Below are positions 1 through 7,662 of a stretch of DNA of 28,856 bases, one piece after another. A program made the translations under genes and the position numbers. Under the pieces are notes generated by a model. The model was not told the DNA's origin. It worked only from the letters and a program-made list of their open reading frames with translations, and ran no database searches. The stretch is from DATFKA01 sp042095835 (lineage in GTDB: Bacteria > Bacteroidota > Bacteroidia > Chitinophagales > Saprospiraceae). Location: NCBI GenBank assembly GCA_042095835.1, contig JBELML010000078.1, forward strand, positions 1-28,856. Reading direction: 5' to 3'. The number at the start of each line of letters is the position of its first letter. Position 1 is the stretch's first letter.

Positions 1-765
1 ATTTCATTCCAACTAAATATTCGGCTTCACTGGTTTAATATTGGGGGTAAGTATAATCTATGCGGCCATGGTACGAATATGTCTGGACTAGCAGCTGCTC
101 CTAAAGGTTATGGCCTTTCTACTGTGGGCGTAGCATACGGTTCTAATTTAGTTGCTCTGAGAGTTTCCAAAGATGTTTACCTCGATAGTTCAGATGAAAA
201 GAGAGGGGTAGCAGATGGCTTAACTTATTCCGCAAATCGAGCAGACGTGAAAGTAATTAGTATGTCAATCGGAAATATATTCGGTAGTTCGAGAATTTCA
301 GATGCCATTAGGTACGCTAATGGAAAAGGGAAATTAATTTTTGTAGCAGCAGGAACCTCATCTGAAAGTTTATCCTGGTGGCCAGTAGTATTTCCAGCCA
401 ATATGAAAGAAACAGTGGCCGTGACAGGTGTCTATGATAGTTATCCACTTGAAAAATGCAAACAATGTCATAATGGCTCTAAAGTTGACTTTGCAGCTGT
501 TGTTCAGGCTAGGAGTGGAGCAAGGACCTATACGCTTGCCTACTCAGGAAATGCTCCAAAGAGCACTGGAGCCTCTTCTGCCGCCACAGCCACTGTGGCA
601 GGGATAGCTGCTCTGGTATGGGCAACTAACCCAAGTATGTCAGCAGATCAAGTTTTGGAAAGGCTAAAAAAAGCATCCCAATTCCGGACCAACAGAGATA
701 GAAATTATGGTTGGGGTAGAATTGATGCTAATGCCGCGGTCAAAGGACAAACTTTTCAACGATAA
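1..765 (+). CDS. S8 family (subtilisin-like) serine peptidase, 5'-partial
   Basis: The reading frame is open through the left window edge, so only the C-terminal 254 residues are seen. The catalytic His lies in CGHGT (codon 23 of the visible part). The catalytic Ser lies in GASSAATATVAG, encoded near 571-580, most likely the second Ser. The Asp box must be upstream of base 1. The protein aligns along its length with the paralogue that starts 37 bp downstream, including a CxxCH motif (KCKQCHNG) and a nearly identical C-terminus ending in WGRIDANAAV. An internal ATG at 79 follows the catalytic His and cannot be the true start. By analogy with its neighbour it is probably an exported, membrane-anchored protease, but its signal peptide is not visible. 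No lesion is seen in the visible part. Confidence 0.85.
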   Translation: MSFQLNIRLHWFNIGGKYNLCGHGTNMSGLAAAPKGYGLSTVGVAYGSNLVALRVSKDVYLDSSDEKRGVADGLTYSANRADVKVISMSIGNIFGSSRISDAIRYANGKGKLIFVAAGTSSESLSWWPVVFPANMKETVAVTGVYDSYPLEKCKQCHNGSKVDFAAVVQARSGARTYTLAYSGNAPKSTGASSAATATVAGIAALVWATNPSMSADQVLERLKKASQFRTNRDRNYGWGRIDANAAVKGQTFQR

Positions 766-802
766 GCTTTTTAGTTTTACTTACTTTACTCCTTTTACAA
801 TT

Positions 803-2365
803 ATGAAACAAATATATTTATTTCTTCTAATCTTGGTATTAATACTTGTAGCTTGCCAAGAAGATACTATGCTCCCATTAAACGTCCCTACGATCGAAAC
901 AAAAGAATGGTTAAACGAACCATTGAGTAGGGAAGAAATCAATAGTTTTGCCTATCACCAAATTCAACGTTTCGGGGAATTTGATTGGGGGGCAGCAAGT
1001 GATTTTATGGTATATAGTGCAGCAGTTCGTACTGATTCACTAATGGCGGTAGGCTTCAACATCAACGGATTTGAAAACGCCAACTCTCGGATGCATGAGG
1101 TGAATATGCAAGAAAAGGAATGGCTAGAAAAGCGCCAGGAAGTGATTAATTATATAGTAGAAGTGACCAATCAGCTCTCACCTGAAAATAGTATAAGTGC
1201 GGAGAATCTGATGCCCTACGGCCTTGATGACTATTTACCAGCGATTGATATTAAAATTTTTCATCCTGATTTAGTGCATGCGCTACGTAAACGAGCAGAT
1301 ATTCGGTATGTCGAACCAATGGGCTATGGATTAGAGTTAATTTCCTTACGATCTGGAATTGGTTGTAATAGTGGTGCCGGAAATATCAATAATATTAAAG
1401 GAACACTTGTTGAACCTACTTCTCCAAATGCATTAGTTTCATGGAATCACAAGGAGATGAAAATTGACAAGGCTTGGAATGTAAGTTCAGGAAAAGGAAT
1501 AAGCATTGCAATATTAGACACAGGAACTTCTCCAACTCAAGCGAAGCTTAATGGGCTTTTTAATGAGGGTGAATCTACTGGAAGAACCCTCACGCGTAAA
1601 GGATTCTACCGCACGGGGTCTTGGTGGAATAATAGGGTTGATGGACCAGACGATCCATGTAGCCACGGCACTCAAATGGCGGGACTGGCAGTCGCTCCTA
1701 AAGGTAATGATCAATCAATTGTGGGAGCAGCATATGGGGCTAATTTAGTTGCCTTGAGAGTTACCAACGATGTGTACCTTAATGGCTCTAATGAAAAAAG
1801 AGGTTTAGCAGATGGTTTGATCTATTCAGCTAATCGGTCTGATGTGAAGGTGATTAGTATATCCCTCTTGAATCTTTTAGGGAGTAGTAGGGTGTCGGAT
1901 GCTATTAAGTACGCTCACGGGAAAGGAAAATTGATCTTTGCGGCAGCGGGAACTACTATTGAGGAAACCTCATGGTTGCCAATCTTGTTTTTTCCTGCTA
2001 ATATGAAGGAGACTATAGCCGTGACTGGCGTTTTTGATGATTATCCACTCGAAAGGTGCAGAACTTGTCATGATGGTTCGAAAGTTGATTTCGTATCTGT
2101 CGTCGAGTCTAGAAATGGTTCTAAGCCCTTAACACTTGCAAACTCCGGGAATTATCCAAAACGTTCAGGTGGGTCTTCTGCTGCCACGGCTACAGTAGCA
2201 GGAATTGCTGCTTTGGTATGGGCGACTAACCCAAGTATGTCCACAGATCAAGTTTTGGAACGATTAAAAAAAGCATCCCAATTCCGGACCCAAAGAGATG
2301 AAAATTTTGGATGGGGCAGGATTGATGCCAATGCTGCTGTCAGAGGCAAAGTATTTGAAAGATAG
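803..2365 (+). CDS. S8 family serine peptidase, predicted lipoprotein
   Basis: A 520-residue subtilase. The start at 803 is chosen because it opens directly onto a lipoprotein signal (MKQIYLFLL..., lipobox LVAC, Cys18); the frame extends upstream but without a sensible N-terminus. Residues about 125-175 resemble an I9-type propeptide (LRKRADIRYVEP). The catalytic triad is visible: Asp239 in LDTG, His288 in SHGT, and Ser459 (or Ser458) in GGSSAATATVAG. A CRTCH motif precedes the Ser box, as in the upstream paralogue. The gene follows the partial paralogue on the same strand with a 37-bp gap, so they look like a tandem duplication. The family cleaves peptide bonds; the substrate is unknown. A lipid-anchored location follows from the lipobox. 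Confidence 0.9.
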   Translation: MKQIYLFLLILVLILVACQEDTMLPLNVPTIETKEWLNEPLSREEINSFAYHQIQRFGEFDWGAASDFMVYSAAVRTDSLMAVGFNINGFENANSRMHEVNMQEKEWLEKRQEVINYIVEVTNQLSPENSISAENLMPYGLDDYLPAIDIKIFHPDLVHALRKRADIRYVEPMGYGLELISLRSGIGCNSGAGNINNIKGTLVEPTSPNALVSWNHKEMKIDKAWNVSSGKGISIAILDTGTSPTQAKLNGLFNEGESTGRTLTRKGFYRTGSWWNNRVDGPDDPCSHGTQMAGLAVAPKGNDQSIVGAAYGANLVALRVTNDVYLNGSNEKRGLADGLIYSANRSDVKVISISLLNLLGSSRVSDAIKYAHGKGKLIFAAAGTTIEETSWLPILFFPANMKETIAVTGVFDDYPLERCRTCHDGSKVDFVSVVESRNGSKPLTLANSGNYPKRSGGSSAATATVAGIAALVWATNPSMSTDQVLERLKKASQFRTQRDENFGWGRIDANAAVRGKVFER

Positions 2366-2605
2366 TCTTGAAAAGTATAAAGTCAATTGTAGTAGTAAAT
2401 AAGGGTTTTGAGGTAGACATTAAACCATCCAATTAATTTTATAGATGGGGTAGACAGTCAATAAAAATATACCCAAAGCTTGATTTTTTAACACCTCGTT
2501 TCCCATTTCAAAGCCTAGGCTGAAATACAAAATTTAAACACTTAGTATTTTTATTGAATCCTAAAGTTACGCTAGTTGTAATTCGTATCTAACAGTATGT
2601 GGTTT

Positions 2606-2637
2606 TTTGAAAAACGATTTAAAATGGTGTACTTTTG
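2606..2637 (+). promoter_or_regulatory. Candidate Bacteroidota promoter (TTTG-N20-TACTTTTG)
   Basis: TTTG at 2606-2609 and TACTTTTG at 2630-2637 match the Bacteroidota -33/-7 pattern TTTG...TAnnTTTG with a 20-base spacer. Transcription would start near 2643, with no annotated gene for about 200 bases downstream. This is pattern matching only. Confidence 0.4.
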
Positions 2638-2642
2638 AAACG

Positions 2643-2803
2643 GATGAAAGTTATTTATTTAGCTAATCTTAAACCATAAAAGAACACTTGTAATTCATTT
2701 TTATCGAATAGATATAAGGGCGTTTACTATGATTACGCTCTTTATTAGGTCGTCTTATTAATTTTGATCGATAGTTCAATATCATTTGGGCTATCGACTT
2801 TTT
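2643..2803 (+). ncRNA. Hypothetical short non-coding transcript
   Basis: Inferred from the promoter match at 2606-2637 and a downstream hairpin (TCGATAG 2768-2774 pairing with CTATCGA 2791-2797, followed by CTTTTTAG). The roughly 160-base unit has no substantial ORF. No known RNA family is recognised. It could equally be the untranslated leader of the decayed gene that follows. Confidence 0.2.
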
Positions 2804-2852
2804 AGTTTAATATCAAAATTCCTATCTTTTGAGAGCCCCCATATCCCAGCTT

Positions 2853-3178
2853 ATGTTAGATTATCTTTCCTACAAAGAAGCAATAGCTAATAGTCAAGCT
2901 ACTCAAGAAGAAATGGATGAATTAGCAAGTGAAGTGAAGAAAGGCTGGTGGGAAAAAAATAAAAATCATATTCCTGGCTTGTTAGATGCTGAAACTTCAT
3001 CATGTAGGAGAATAATTGTTCTTGACCCCAATATGATTTACCGTTTGTTGTCCTTACTGTATATTTGGATGGACTATTATGGACTGGAGATTTGAAGCTT
3101 GTGAATGCTTTGAAAACCAAGGGATTTGATCGGTTTATTTCTACCGAAGAGCTACTAGAAATGATCAAAGGAAAATAA
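2853..3178 (+). pseudogene. Broken PIN-domain (VapC-like) toxin gene with a leading antitoxin-like segment
   Basis: The first frame (ATG at 2853, stop at 3093-3095) encodes an acidic helical segment, LSYKEAIANSQATQEEMDEL, then RRIIVLDPNMIY, which resembles the N-terminal strand of PIN nucleases with the first metal-binding Asp. A different frame (3026-3178) encodes a typical PIN C-terminus: LDGLLWTGDLKLVNALKTKG, then FISTEELLEMIKGK before a TAA. The central part of the domain with the middle acidic residues is missing and the two ends are out of frame, so an internal deletion is the simplest explanation. Intact relatives are RNases of type II toxin-antitoxin systems. Whether the leading segment was really an antitoxin is inference. 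Confidence 0.55.
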
Positions 3179-3200
3179 GGTGTAATTGTTCTTGAAAATG

Positions 3201-3220
3201 TGCATACAATCTGCATACAA
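3201..3220 (+). repeat. TGCATACAA direct repeat, two copies
   Basis: TGCATACAA at 3201-3209 and again at 3212-3220, an 11-base period of about one helical turn. It is closely related to the TGCGTACA copies at 3439-3476 next to the integrase start. The layout suggests binding sites for an integrase or its accessory factor. Confidence 0.5.
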
Positions 3221-3266
3221 ATATTTTAAGCCTTTATAAGTTACTGGTATAGTGTGTTTTATGATA

Positions 3267-3293
3267 GGAATTGCAATCCTGGCGGGATCACTA
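3267..3293 (+). other. tRNA-3'-end-like sequence, candidate attachment site
   Basis: The bases around ATCCTGGCGGGATCACTA look like the last part of a tRNA gene (T-arm and acceptor strand), and a strong terminator follows 24 bases later, as at the end of a tRNA transcript. No tRNA body lies upstream and the T-loop is not canonical (TTGCAAT rather than TTCRANY). Tyrosine recombinases often integrate at tRNA 3' ends, and a truncated one lies 200 bases downstream. Low confidence. Confidence 0.25.
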
Positions 3294-3316
3294 AAACAAA
3301 CAGAAAGTTTGTACTT

Positions 3317-3346
3317 AAAAGCGCTTGATTTTCAAGCGCTTTTTTT
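3317..3346 (+). terminator. Rho-independent terminator
   Basis: AAAAGCGCTTGA at 3317-3328 pairs perfectly with TCAAGCGCTTTT at 3332-3343 around a three-base loop, and T residues continue to 3346. The flanking A and T runs would also let it work on the opposite strand. No gene ends directly upstream on the plus strand; only the tRNA-3'-end-like sequence does. Confidence 0.8.
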
Positions 3347-3438
3347 GTTGCTATACCTCATTTTTGAAGATTTAAATAAAAACAAAAAGTTTTATTTGTG
3401 CTTATTTGTTGTTATTTGTAAATTTGTGGAAGATTTTG

Positions 3439-3476
3439 TGCGTACATATTGCGTACAAAATTGATTCATGCGTACA
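3439..3476 (+). repeat. TGCGTACA direct repeat, three copies
   Basis: TGCGTACA at 3439-3446, 3450-3457 and 3469-3476, with start-to-start distances of 11 and 19 bases, ending 14 bases before the integrase ATG. They are related to the TGCATACAA pair at 3201-3220. They could be arm-type sites or autoregulatory sites for the recombinase. Confidence 0.55.
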
Positions 3477-3490
3477 AATAAACTACGAAT

Positions 3491-4534
3491 ATGACGGTTA
3501 AAGCGGTACTCTGGAAGCAAAGAATTAAAAAAGATGGGACGGCTCATGTCCGAATTAGTGTCTACAGAGACCGGAAAAGGCAGTATTACCCTACCGGAAT
3601 TTACGTCTCTCCTACCAATTGGTCAACTCAAGATCAAAAAGTGATTGGCTTACCGAAGCATTTAAAAGATCAATACAATCTCAAAATAGCTGAAATTAAA
3701 GCCAGGTATCTATCTCATTTGGCTACCGGAGCCGCCGCCGATGAGATGGAGAAGAAATCCGATGATGGTAGCCTACTACAATTCCTAGATTTATACATCG
3801 ATGAAATCGAAAAAGGACTGCATCCTATCAGTAAAGGAACGGCTAGGAACTATAAGTCACTAAGAACACGCTTAAGGCAATACCGAAAGCAGAGAGTACT
3901 AAAAGATATACTATACTCTGATATCAGTATGAACTGGTATATGGATTACTACAATTTCATCAAAGAGATTGGAGGAGGGATTACCGGATTTAGCAATCAT
4001 ATCAAAATTGTGAAGAAAGTCCTTAAGGTGGCTCACTTGAGAGATCTCCATCAAAATATGATCTACAAACATCCAGAGTTTATACAAATCAAAAAAGCGC
4101 CAGGGAGTAAGGTCTACCTATCCGAACAGGAAATAGCCTTCATCGAAGAAGTAGACTTAGATTCCTTCCCTCACCTAGCCGTCGAGAGGGACCGATTTTT
4201 AATCTCCTACTATTTTATCATGCGCTATAGCGATAGTAGGCAAATCGCAATGCAGCATATTTTGGTTACCGAACATGGCCCAACATACGCCTACACTGCT
4301 CAAAAAACCGGTATCTATTGTATGGTACCCATTAGTAGCAAGGCTAATCAATTACTGCAAGATCGGGAATATCAATTCTCCGGAGGATCCAATCAAAAAT
4401 CTAATGGAAAAATTAAGGAGATAGGTATGTTGGCAGGAATCACTCAAATTGTGAATCAGGATGGATTAAAAGCGCCTAAGCAACACTTTGATAAGAGAAC
4501 TCATTTAACAACAACAGCTAAGAGATACCGATAG
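3491..4534 (+). pseudogene. Tyrosine recombinase (phage-integrase family), C-terminally truncated
   Basis: A 347-residue protein whose N-terminus (MTVKAVLWKQRIKKDGTAH, with PTGIYVSPTNW) is the arm-binding domain typical of Bacteroidota integrases. A SAM-like core-binding domain follows at about residues 75-185. The catalytic domain begins normally, with the box I Arg in IMRYSD and the beta-hairpin Lys in QKTGIY. The frame ends at LTTTAKRYR, around the box II Arg region, so the remaining 70-90 residues with the conserved His and the nucleophilic Tyr are absent. Intact relatives are usually around 400 residues or more. Its 3' end overlaps the convergent DoxX gene by 17 bases, which marks the probable deletion or recombination junction. 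It should be inactive as a recombinase. Confidence 0.8.
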
Positions 4535-4925
4535 GTACTTTTTTATAACGGGCCCAGCCGATAAAGTAAAGCAAAGCCAATAGGATTAGATTAACAGCTA
4601 TGGCAGCAAATTCTCCTCGAATGAGATGGAAAACTACAGCCAATAACATTACAAAACATAAACTCCAAGCTGCGCAATAAGCATAATGTGGTTGAATGCG
4701 TAATACCGAAGGAAGCAACAAACCAAGGCCTCCTATTAAATCTACTAATCCAATTATTCTTACAAAAATACTGGGGACATCAGCTGCCCATGGAATGTTT
4801 GCGGATACTTCAGCTAAAGGTTGGGTCAGCTTTATGGCTCCAGCCATAATAAAAAGGCCAGCAACTGCAATTTGTATTAGCCAGGTTAGAATGTTCAGGC
4901 CATTAAATGAGTTTGTCTGCGTCAT
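4518..4925 (-). CDS. DoxX-family integral membrane protein
   Basis: 135 residues with four hydrophobic segments, roughly residues 12-30, 50-72, 78-98 and 105-124. The family features are FIMAGAIKL in TM1, IIGLVDLIGGLGLLLP in TM2 and FHLIRGE before TM4. DoxX-like proteins are small inner-membrane proteins often linked to quinone, redox or thiol stress; the exact reaction is not established. It lies downstream of the aldehyde dehydrogenase on the same strand, 124 bp away, with an inverted repeat between them that may separate the transcripts. Its last residues (KKVPIGIS) overlap the truncated integrase end, so the native C-terminus may have been altered there. A related 3' fragment sits at 9420-9545. 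Confidence 0.8.
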   Translation of the reverse strand: MTQTNSFNGLNILTWLIQIAVAGLFIMAGAIKLTQPLAEVSANIPWAADVPSIFVRIIGLVDLIGGLGLLLPSVLRIQPHYAYCAAWSLCFVMLLAVVFHLIRGEFAAIAVNLILLALLYFIGWARYKKVPIGIS

Positions 4926-4948
4926 TTTGTGGTTATATTTTTTCGAAA

Positions 4949-4999
4949 ATAGGAGTCATCCTAATTTCTGCAGTAGCCAAAACTAGGGATGACTCCTAT
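4949..4999 (-). terminator. Long inverted repeat between aldehyde dehydrogenase and doxX
   Basis: ATAGGAGTCATCC at 4949-4961 is repeated as its exact inverse complement at 4987-4999, giving a 13-bp stem and a 25-base loop. Read leftward, it lies 50 bases beyond the aldehyde dehydrogenase stop and is followed by TTTTC, so it may end that transcript. The T-tract is poor, so a protein-binding dyad in front of doxX is also possible. A smaller dyad (TGGAATA 5003-5009, TATTCCA 5018-5024) adjoins it. Confidence 0.5.
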
Positions 5000-5049
5000 A
5001 GCTGGAATAGCTACCCTTATTCCAATAAATCCAAGCACTTATCTTCGAT

Positions 5050-6522
5050 CTAAAATGGATACCCCTGCTTCGGGTCTTCGATAGTAATCCAACGGAGTTC
5101 CGTAAATTCTTCAATCCCCGCCTTGCCTCCAAAACGGCCATAACCAGAAGCTTTCACTCCACCAAAAGGCATTTGTGGTTCGTCGGCAACGGTAGGGCCA
5201 TTGATATGACAAATACCGCTTTGGATTCTTTTGGCGTAGTCTAATCCTTTTTTGACATCGCTGGTATATAAAGAGGCCGATAAGCCATATTCGGTATCAT
5301 TGGCAACACGAATGGCCTCTTCCGCATCTTTGACTCGGATGATAGACTTTACTGGTCCAAATGATTCTTCGGAATATATGCGCATAGCGGGGGTTACCCC
5401 ATCTAATACACTGGCCGGAACAACGGCTCCATTCCGATCTCCGCCAGCGGCTAATTTTGCGCCCCTAGCAAGTGCGTCTTCAATTAAGCCATCTAACTTT
5501 TCAGCTGCTTGGTGGGTTACCAATGCACCTAGTACGTTAGGTCCGGCAGGGTCGCCAGCCGGCAATTTGGACGCCTTTGCGGCAAAAGCGGCAACAAATT
5601 TATCCGCGATACCTTCCGTAACAATGATTCTTTCTGTGGACATGCAGATTTGCCCCATATTCATATAGGCTCCAAAGATGGCGCCATTCACGGCACCTTC
5701 TAGATCGGCATCATCTAAAACGATAAAAGGTGCTTTACCGCCTAATTCCAACAAACATGGCTTTAATTCTTCTGCACATAATTTGGCAATGATTTTACCT
5801 ACCTTGGTCGAACCGGTGAAATTAACCCGTTTGACGGCAGGTTCTTGAATGAGTGTCTGAACAATAGCCGGCGCATCCTTAGGGTCGTTGGTGATAACGT
5901 TTACAACGCCTTCAGGAATACCCGATTCCATTAAAACCTCTCCGATCATTTGATGGGTTTTAGGGCACATTTCTGATGCTTTCAACACCACCGTATTGCC
6001 ACAAGCCAAAGGCAATGCGATGGCTCTCACTCCTAAAATCACAGCGGCATTCCAAGGCGCAATCCCCAGACAAACGCCGGCAGCTTGCCGGACACCCATA
6101 GAAATCACCCCTGGTTTTTCAGCAGGAATCACTTCACCGGAAATTTGAGTCGTCATGGAGGCTGCCTCTCTTAGCATTTTTGCCCCAACAGAAACATTGA
6201 AACCAATCCAGGGTGCAGTTGCTCCGGTCTCTGCCATATTGATGGAAACAAAATCAGGGGTCTTTGCTTCCAGCAAATCAGCCGCTTTCAATAAGATTTT
6301 CCTACGAGAATGAGGTCCCATTGCCGACCAAGCCGGGAAGGCAGCCTGAGCTGAAGCAACGGCGGCTTTTGCATCTTCTATAGTTGCAGCAGCAGAAACG
6401 CTAGCCAACTCTCCGTTAAAAGGGTTAATGCGTTCGAAGGTTCTAGCAGAAGACGCTTCTCTGGGCTCTCCGTCGATTAAAAGTGATGCTTTTAAATGTT
6501 CTTTTTCAAGCGTTGAATTCAT
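5050..6522 (-). CDS. Vanillin/salicylaldehyde-type NAD(P)+ aldehyde dehydrogenase
   Basis: 490 residues, full length for the ALDH superfamily, closest in remembered sequence to vanillin and salicylaldehyde dehydrogenases (Vdh/NahF type). It oxidises an aromatic aldehyde to the carboxylic acid with NAD(P)+. Visible landmarks are Asn158 in APWNAA, the cofactor loop FTGSTKVG at 235-242, general-base Glu259 in LLELGGKAPF, and nucleophile Cys293 in GQICMSTER. The subgroup-like C-terminus runs QSGICHINGPTVADEPQMPF. It is the second gene of a leftward set, 66 bp after the DUF2236 oxygenase. With the pobA/pca operon nearby, a natural product would be 4-hydroxybenzoate or protocatechuate from the matching benzaldehyde. 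The class is secure; the substrate is inference. Confidence 0.9.
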   Translation of the reverse strand: MNSTLEKEHLKASLLIDGEPREASSARTFERINPFNGELASVSAAATIEDAKAAVASAQAAFPAWSAMGPHSRRKILLKAADLLEAKTPDFVSINMAETGATAPWIGFNVSVGAKMLREAASMTTQISGEVIPAEKPGVISMGVRQAAGVCLGIAPWNAAVILGVRAIALPLACGNTVVLKASEMCPKTHQMIGEVLMESGIPEGVVNVITNDPKDAPAIVQTLIQEPAVKRVNFTGSTKVGKIIAKLCAEELKPCLLELGGKAPFIVLDDADLEGAVNGAIFGAYMNMGQICMSTERIIVTEGIADKFVAAFAAKASKLPAGDPAGPNVLGALVTHQAAEKLDGLIEDALARGAKLAAGGDRNGAVVPASVLDGVTPAMRIYSEESFGPVKSIIRVKDAEEAIRVANDTEYGLSASLYTSDVKKGLDYAKRIQSGICHINGPTVADEPQMPFGGVKASGYGRFGGKAGIEEFTELRWITIEDPKQGYPF

Positions 6523-6588
6523 AATTGTTTTTTAAATAAGATCAGCCAATGTTATTACCTACAGTAGTCGGAATAATTAAGCGTATGT

Positions 6589-7662
6589 CTACTCCATCAT
6601 TTCAGCAACCTTGGTACTAGGTATTCTTTTTTTAGGCAAAATTTGATGAACGGGGCACATACTGATATCTCCATTGGCTTTTCTTTCTTTAATGCCCACT
6701 GCAGATTTTCCACCTCTATGCCAGCCCATTTGATCAGCCAATTTGGTAAATGCGGAATCTCTTTTTGTGTATTCCTCCTTGGTCAGCAAGGTTCTCTTTT
6801 TTATGAAAGAAACTTTGGAATCAGGGGCATAATTTCCTTTAAACCAGAAGATACCTTTCAACAAGTTATGTGCAATAAACCGTGGGATACCCGTTAACGG
6901 CTTAATTCTGTAGTGTTCCAACACATGATCTTGAATCGTATGTGTGATTAGCCAGCGTCCTAGCGGTTGGAGCGATTTAGGAAACCACCGGGCACCGAAA
7001 GCATAGATGAGTGCGCTCACAATATCTGTTTGAACCGGAGAGTATCGATGGTCCCAACTTTCCCAATCATTGACATAGGCGAGTGATTCCTCAAAACTGT
7101 TCGGGAAATCATCTTCAAGTGGCATGGTGCCGCCTTTGCCATCTTCTTTTACAAAGTGCTTAGACAGTTCTTTCCAGAAATAATAATGCGCTTGGTTGAC
7201 GTGTGCTGGCGCTCCGCCCAAACCTAGTTTTTTGAACAATCGATGTTGACTCACCATGATTTGGCACATCGTAAAAATAAAATCTGAATCAAGGGAGAAA
7301 TGACCGGGAACGTGTTTGGCAACGCCCATATGAATGTCATTCAGCATTTTTGTGGCTTCTATTGCTTCCGGTGATTTGGGCCCATAAGCATACCATGTCC
7401 AAAAAATACCTAGCGTATCTTGCATTCGCTTTGCCGGACGGCGTACAGCCTTATTTGTGAATACTTGTGCTTCGGCACCATGGGCAGGCATGATGACATT
7501 GATGTTCGTACCCGTTATTAAAAAATGCAGTACAAATTCATCAAACTGATATTGGGAAATAAGCCCCATTATCTCCGCATAATCTTTTTTGGGGTCTAAG
7601 GTGGCTATATGATCATCCACCCACCTGCTTTTCTTTTTTATTGAATCATCTACGTCAATCAT
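6589..7662 (-). CDS. DUF2236 (MpaB/Lcp-like) putative haem oxygenase
   Basis: 357 residues, largely helical with no signal peptide. The central region (RRPAKRMQDTLGIFWTWYAY, then NDIHMGVAKHVPGH around residues 108-121) matches the layout of the DUF2236 / oxygenase MpaB family, as does the later segment FPKSLQPLGRWLI. Studied members are b-type haem proteins: latex-clearing protein cleaves polyisoprene double bonds, and MpaB' acts on a prenyl side chain. Which His or Arg binds haem here cannot be fixed without an alignment. It heads the leftward set with the aromatic aldehyde dehydrogenase, so oxidative cleavage of an alkenyl-aromatic giving an aldehyde is an attractive but unproven role. It diverges from the LuxR-type regulator. 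Confidence 0.6.
   Translation of the reverse strand: MIDVDDSIKKKSRWVDDHIATLDPKKDYAEIMGLISQYQFDEFVLHFLITGTNINVIMPAHGAEAQVFTNKAVRRPAKRMQDTLGIFWTWYAYGPKSPEAIEATKMLNDIHMGVAKHVPGHFSLDSDFIFTMCQIMVSQHRLFKKLGLGGAPAHVNQAHYYFWKELSKHFVKEDGKGGTMPLEDDFPNSFEESLAYVNDWESWDHRYSPVQTDIVSALIYAFGARWFPKSLQPLGRWLITHTIQDHVLEHYRIKPLTGIPRFIAHNLLKGIFWFKGNYAPDSKVSFIKKRTLLTKEEYTKRDSAFTKLADQMGWHRGGKSAVGIKERKANGDISMCPVHQILPKKRIPSTKVAEMME

Larger units (their letters stand above)
2366..2828. other. Gene-poor intergenic stretch, 463 bp
   Basis: There is no credible protein-coding gene between the peptidase and the broken PIN gene. The stretch is AT-rich. It contains one good promoter match near 2606-2637 and one hairpin near 2768-2800, listed separately. 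A ten-codon ATG frame (MKVIYLANLKP) begins at 2644, immediately after the promoter match; it could be a leader peptide, a remnant gene start or chance. Confidence 0.6.
3179..3490. other. Gene-free stretch before the integrase, 312 bp
   Basis: It holds short TGCRTACA repeats at both ends, a tRNA-3'-end-like sequence and a strong terminator hairpin, all listed separately. A 70-codon frame at 3252-3464 runs straight through the terminator and resembles no known protein, so it is not called as a gene. Confidence 0.6.

Noticed and set aside
2899..3216. 105-codon frame on the minus strand opposite the PIN remnant
   Set aside because: The plus strand carries recognisable PIN sequence; the antisense product is low-complexity and unfamiliar.
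3252..3464. 70-codon frame before the integrase
   Set aside because: It runs through the perfect terminator hairpin at 3317-3346, is hydrophobic by AT bias and resembles no protein.
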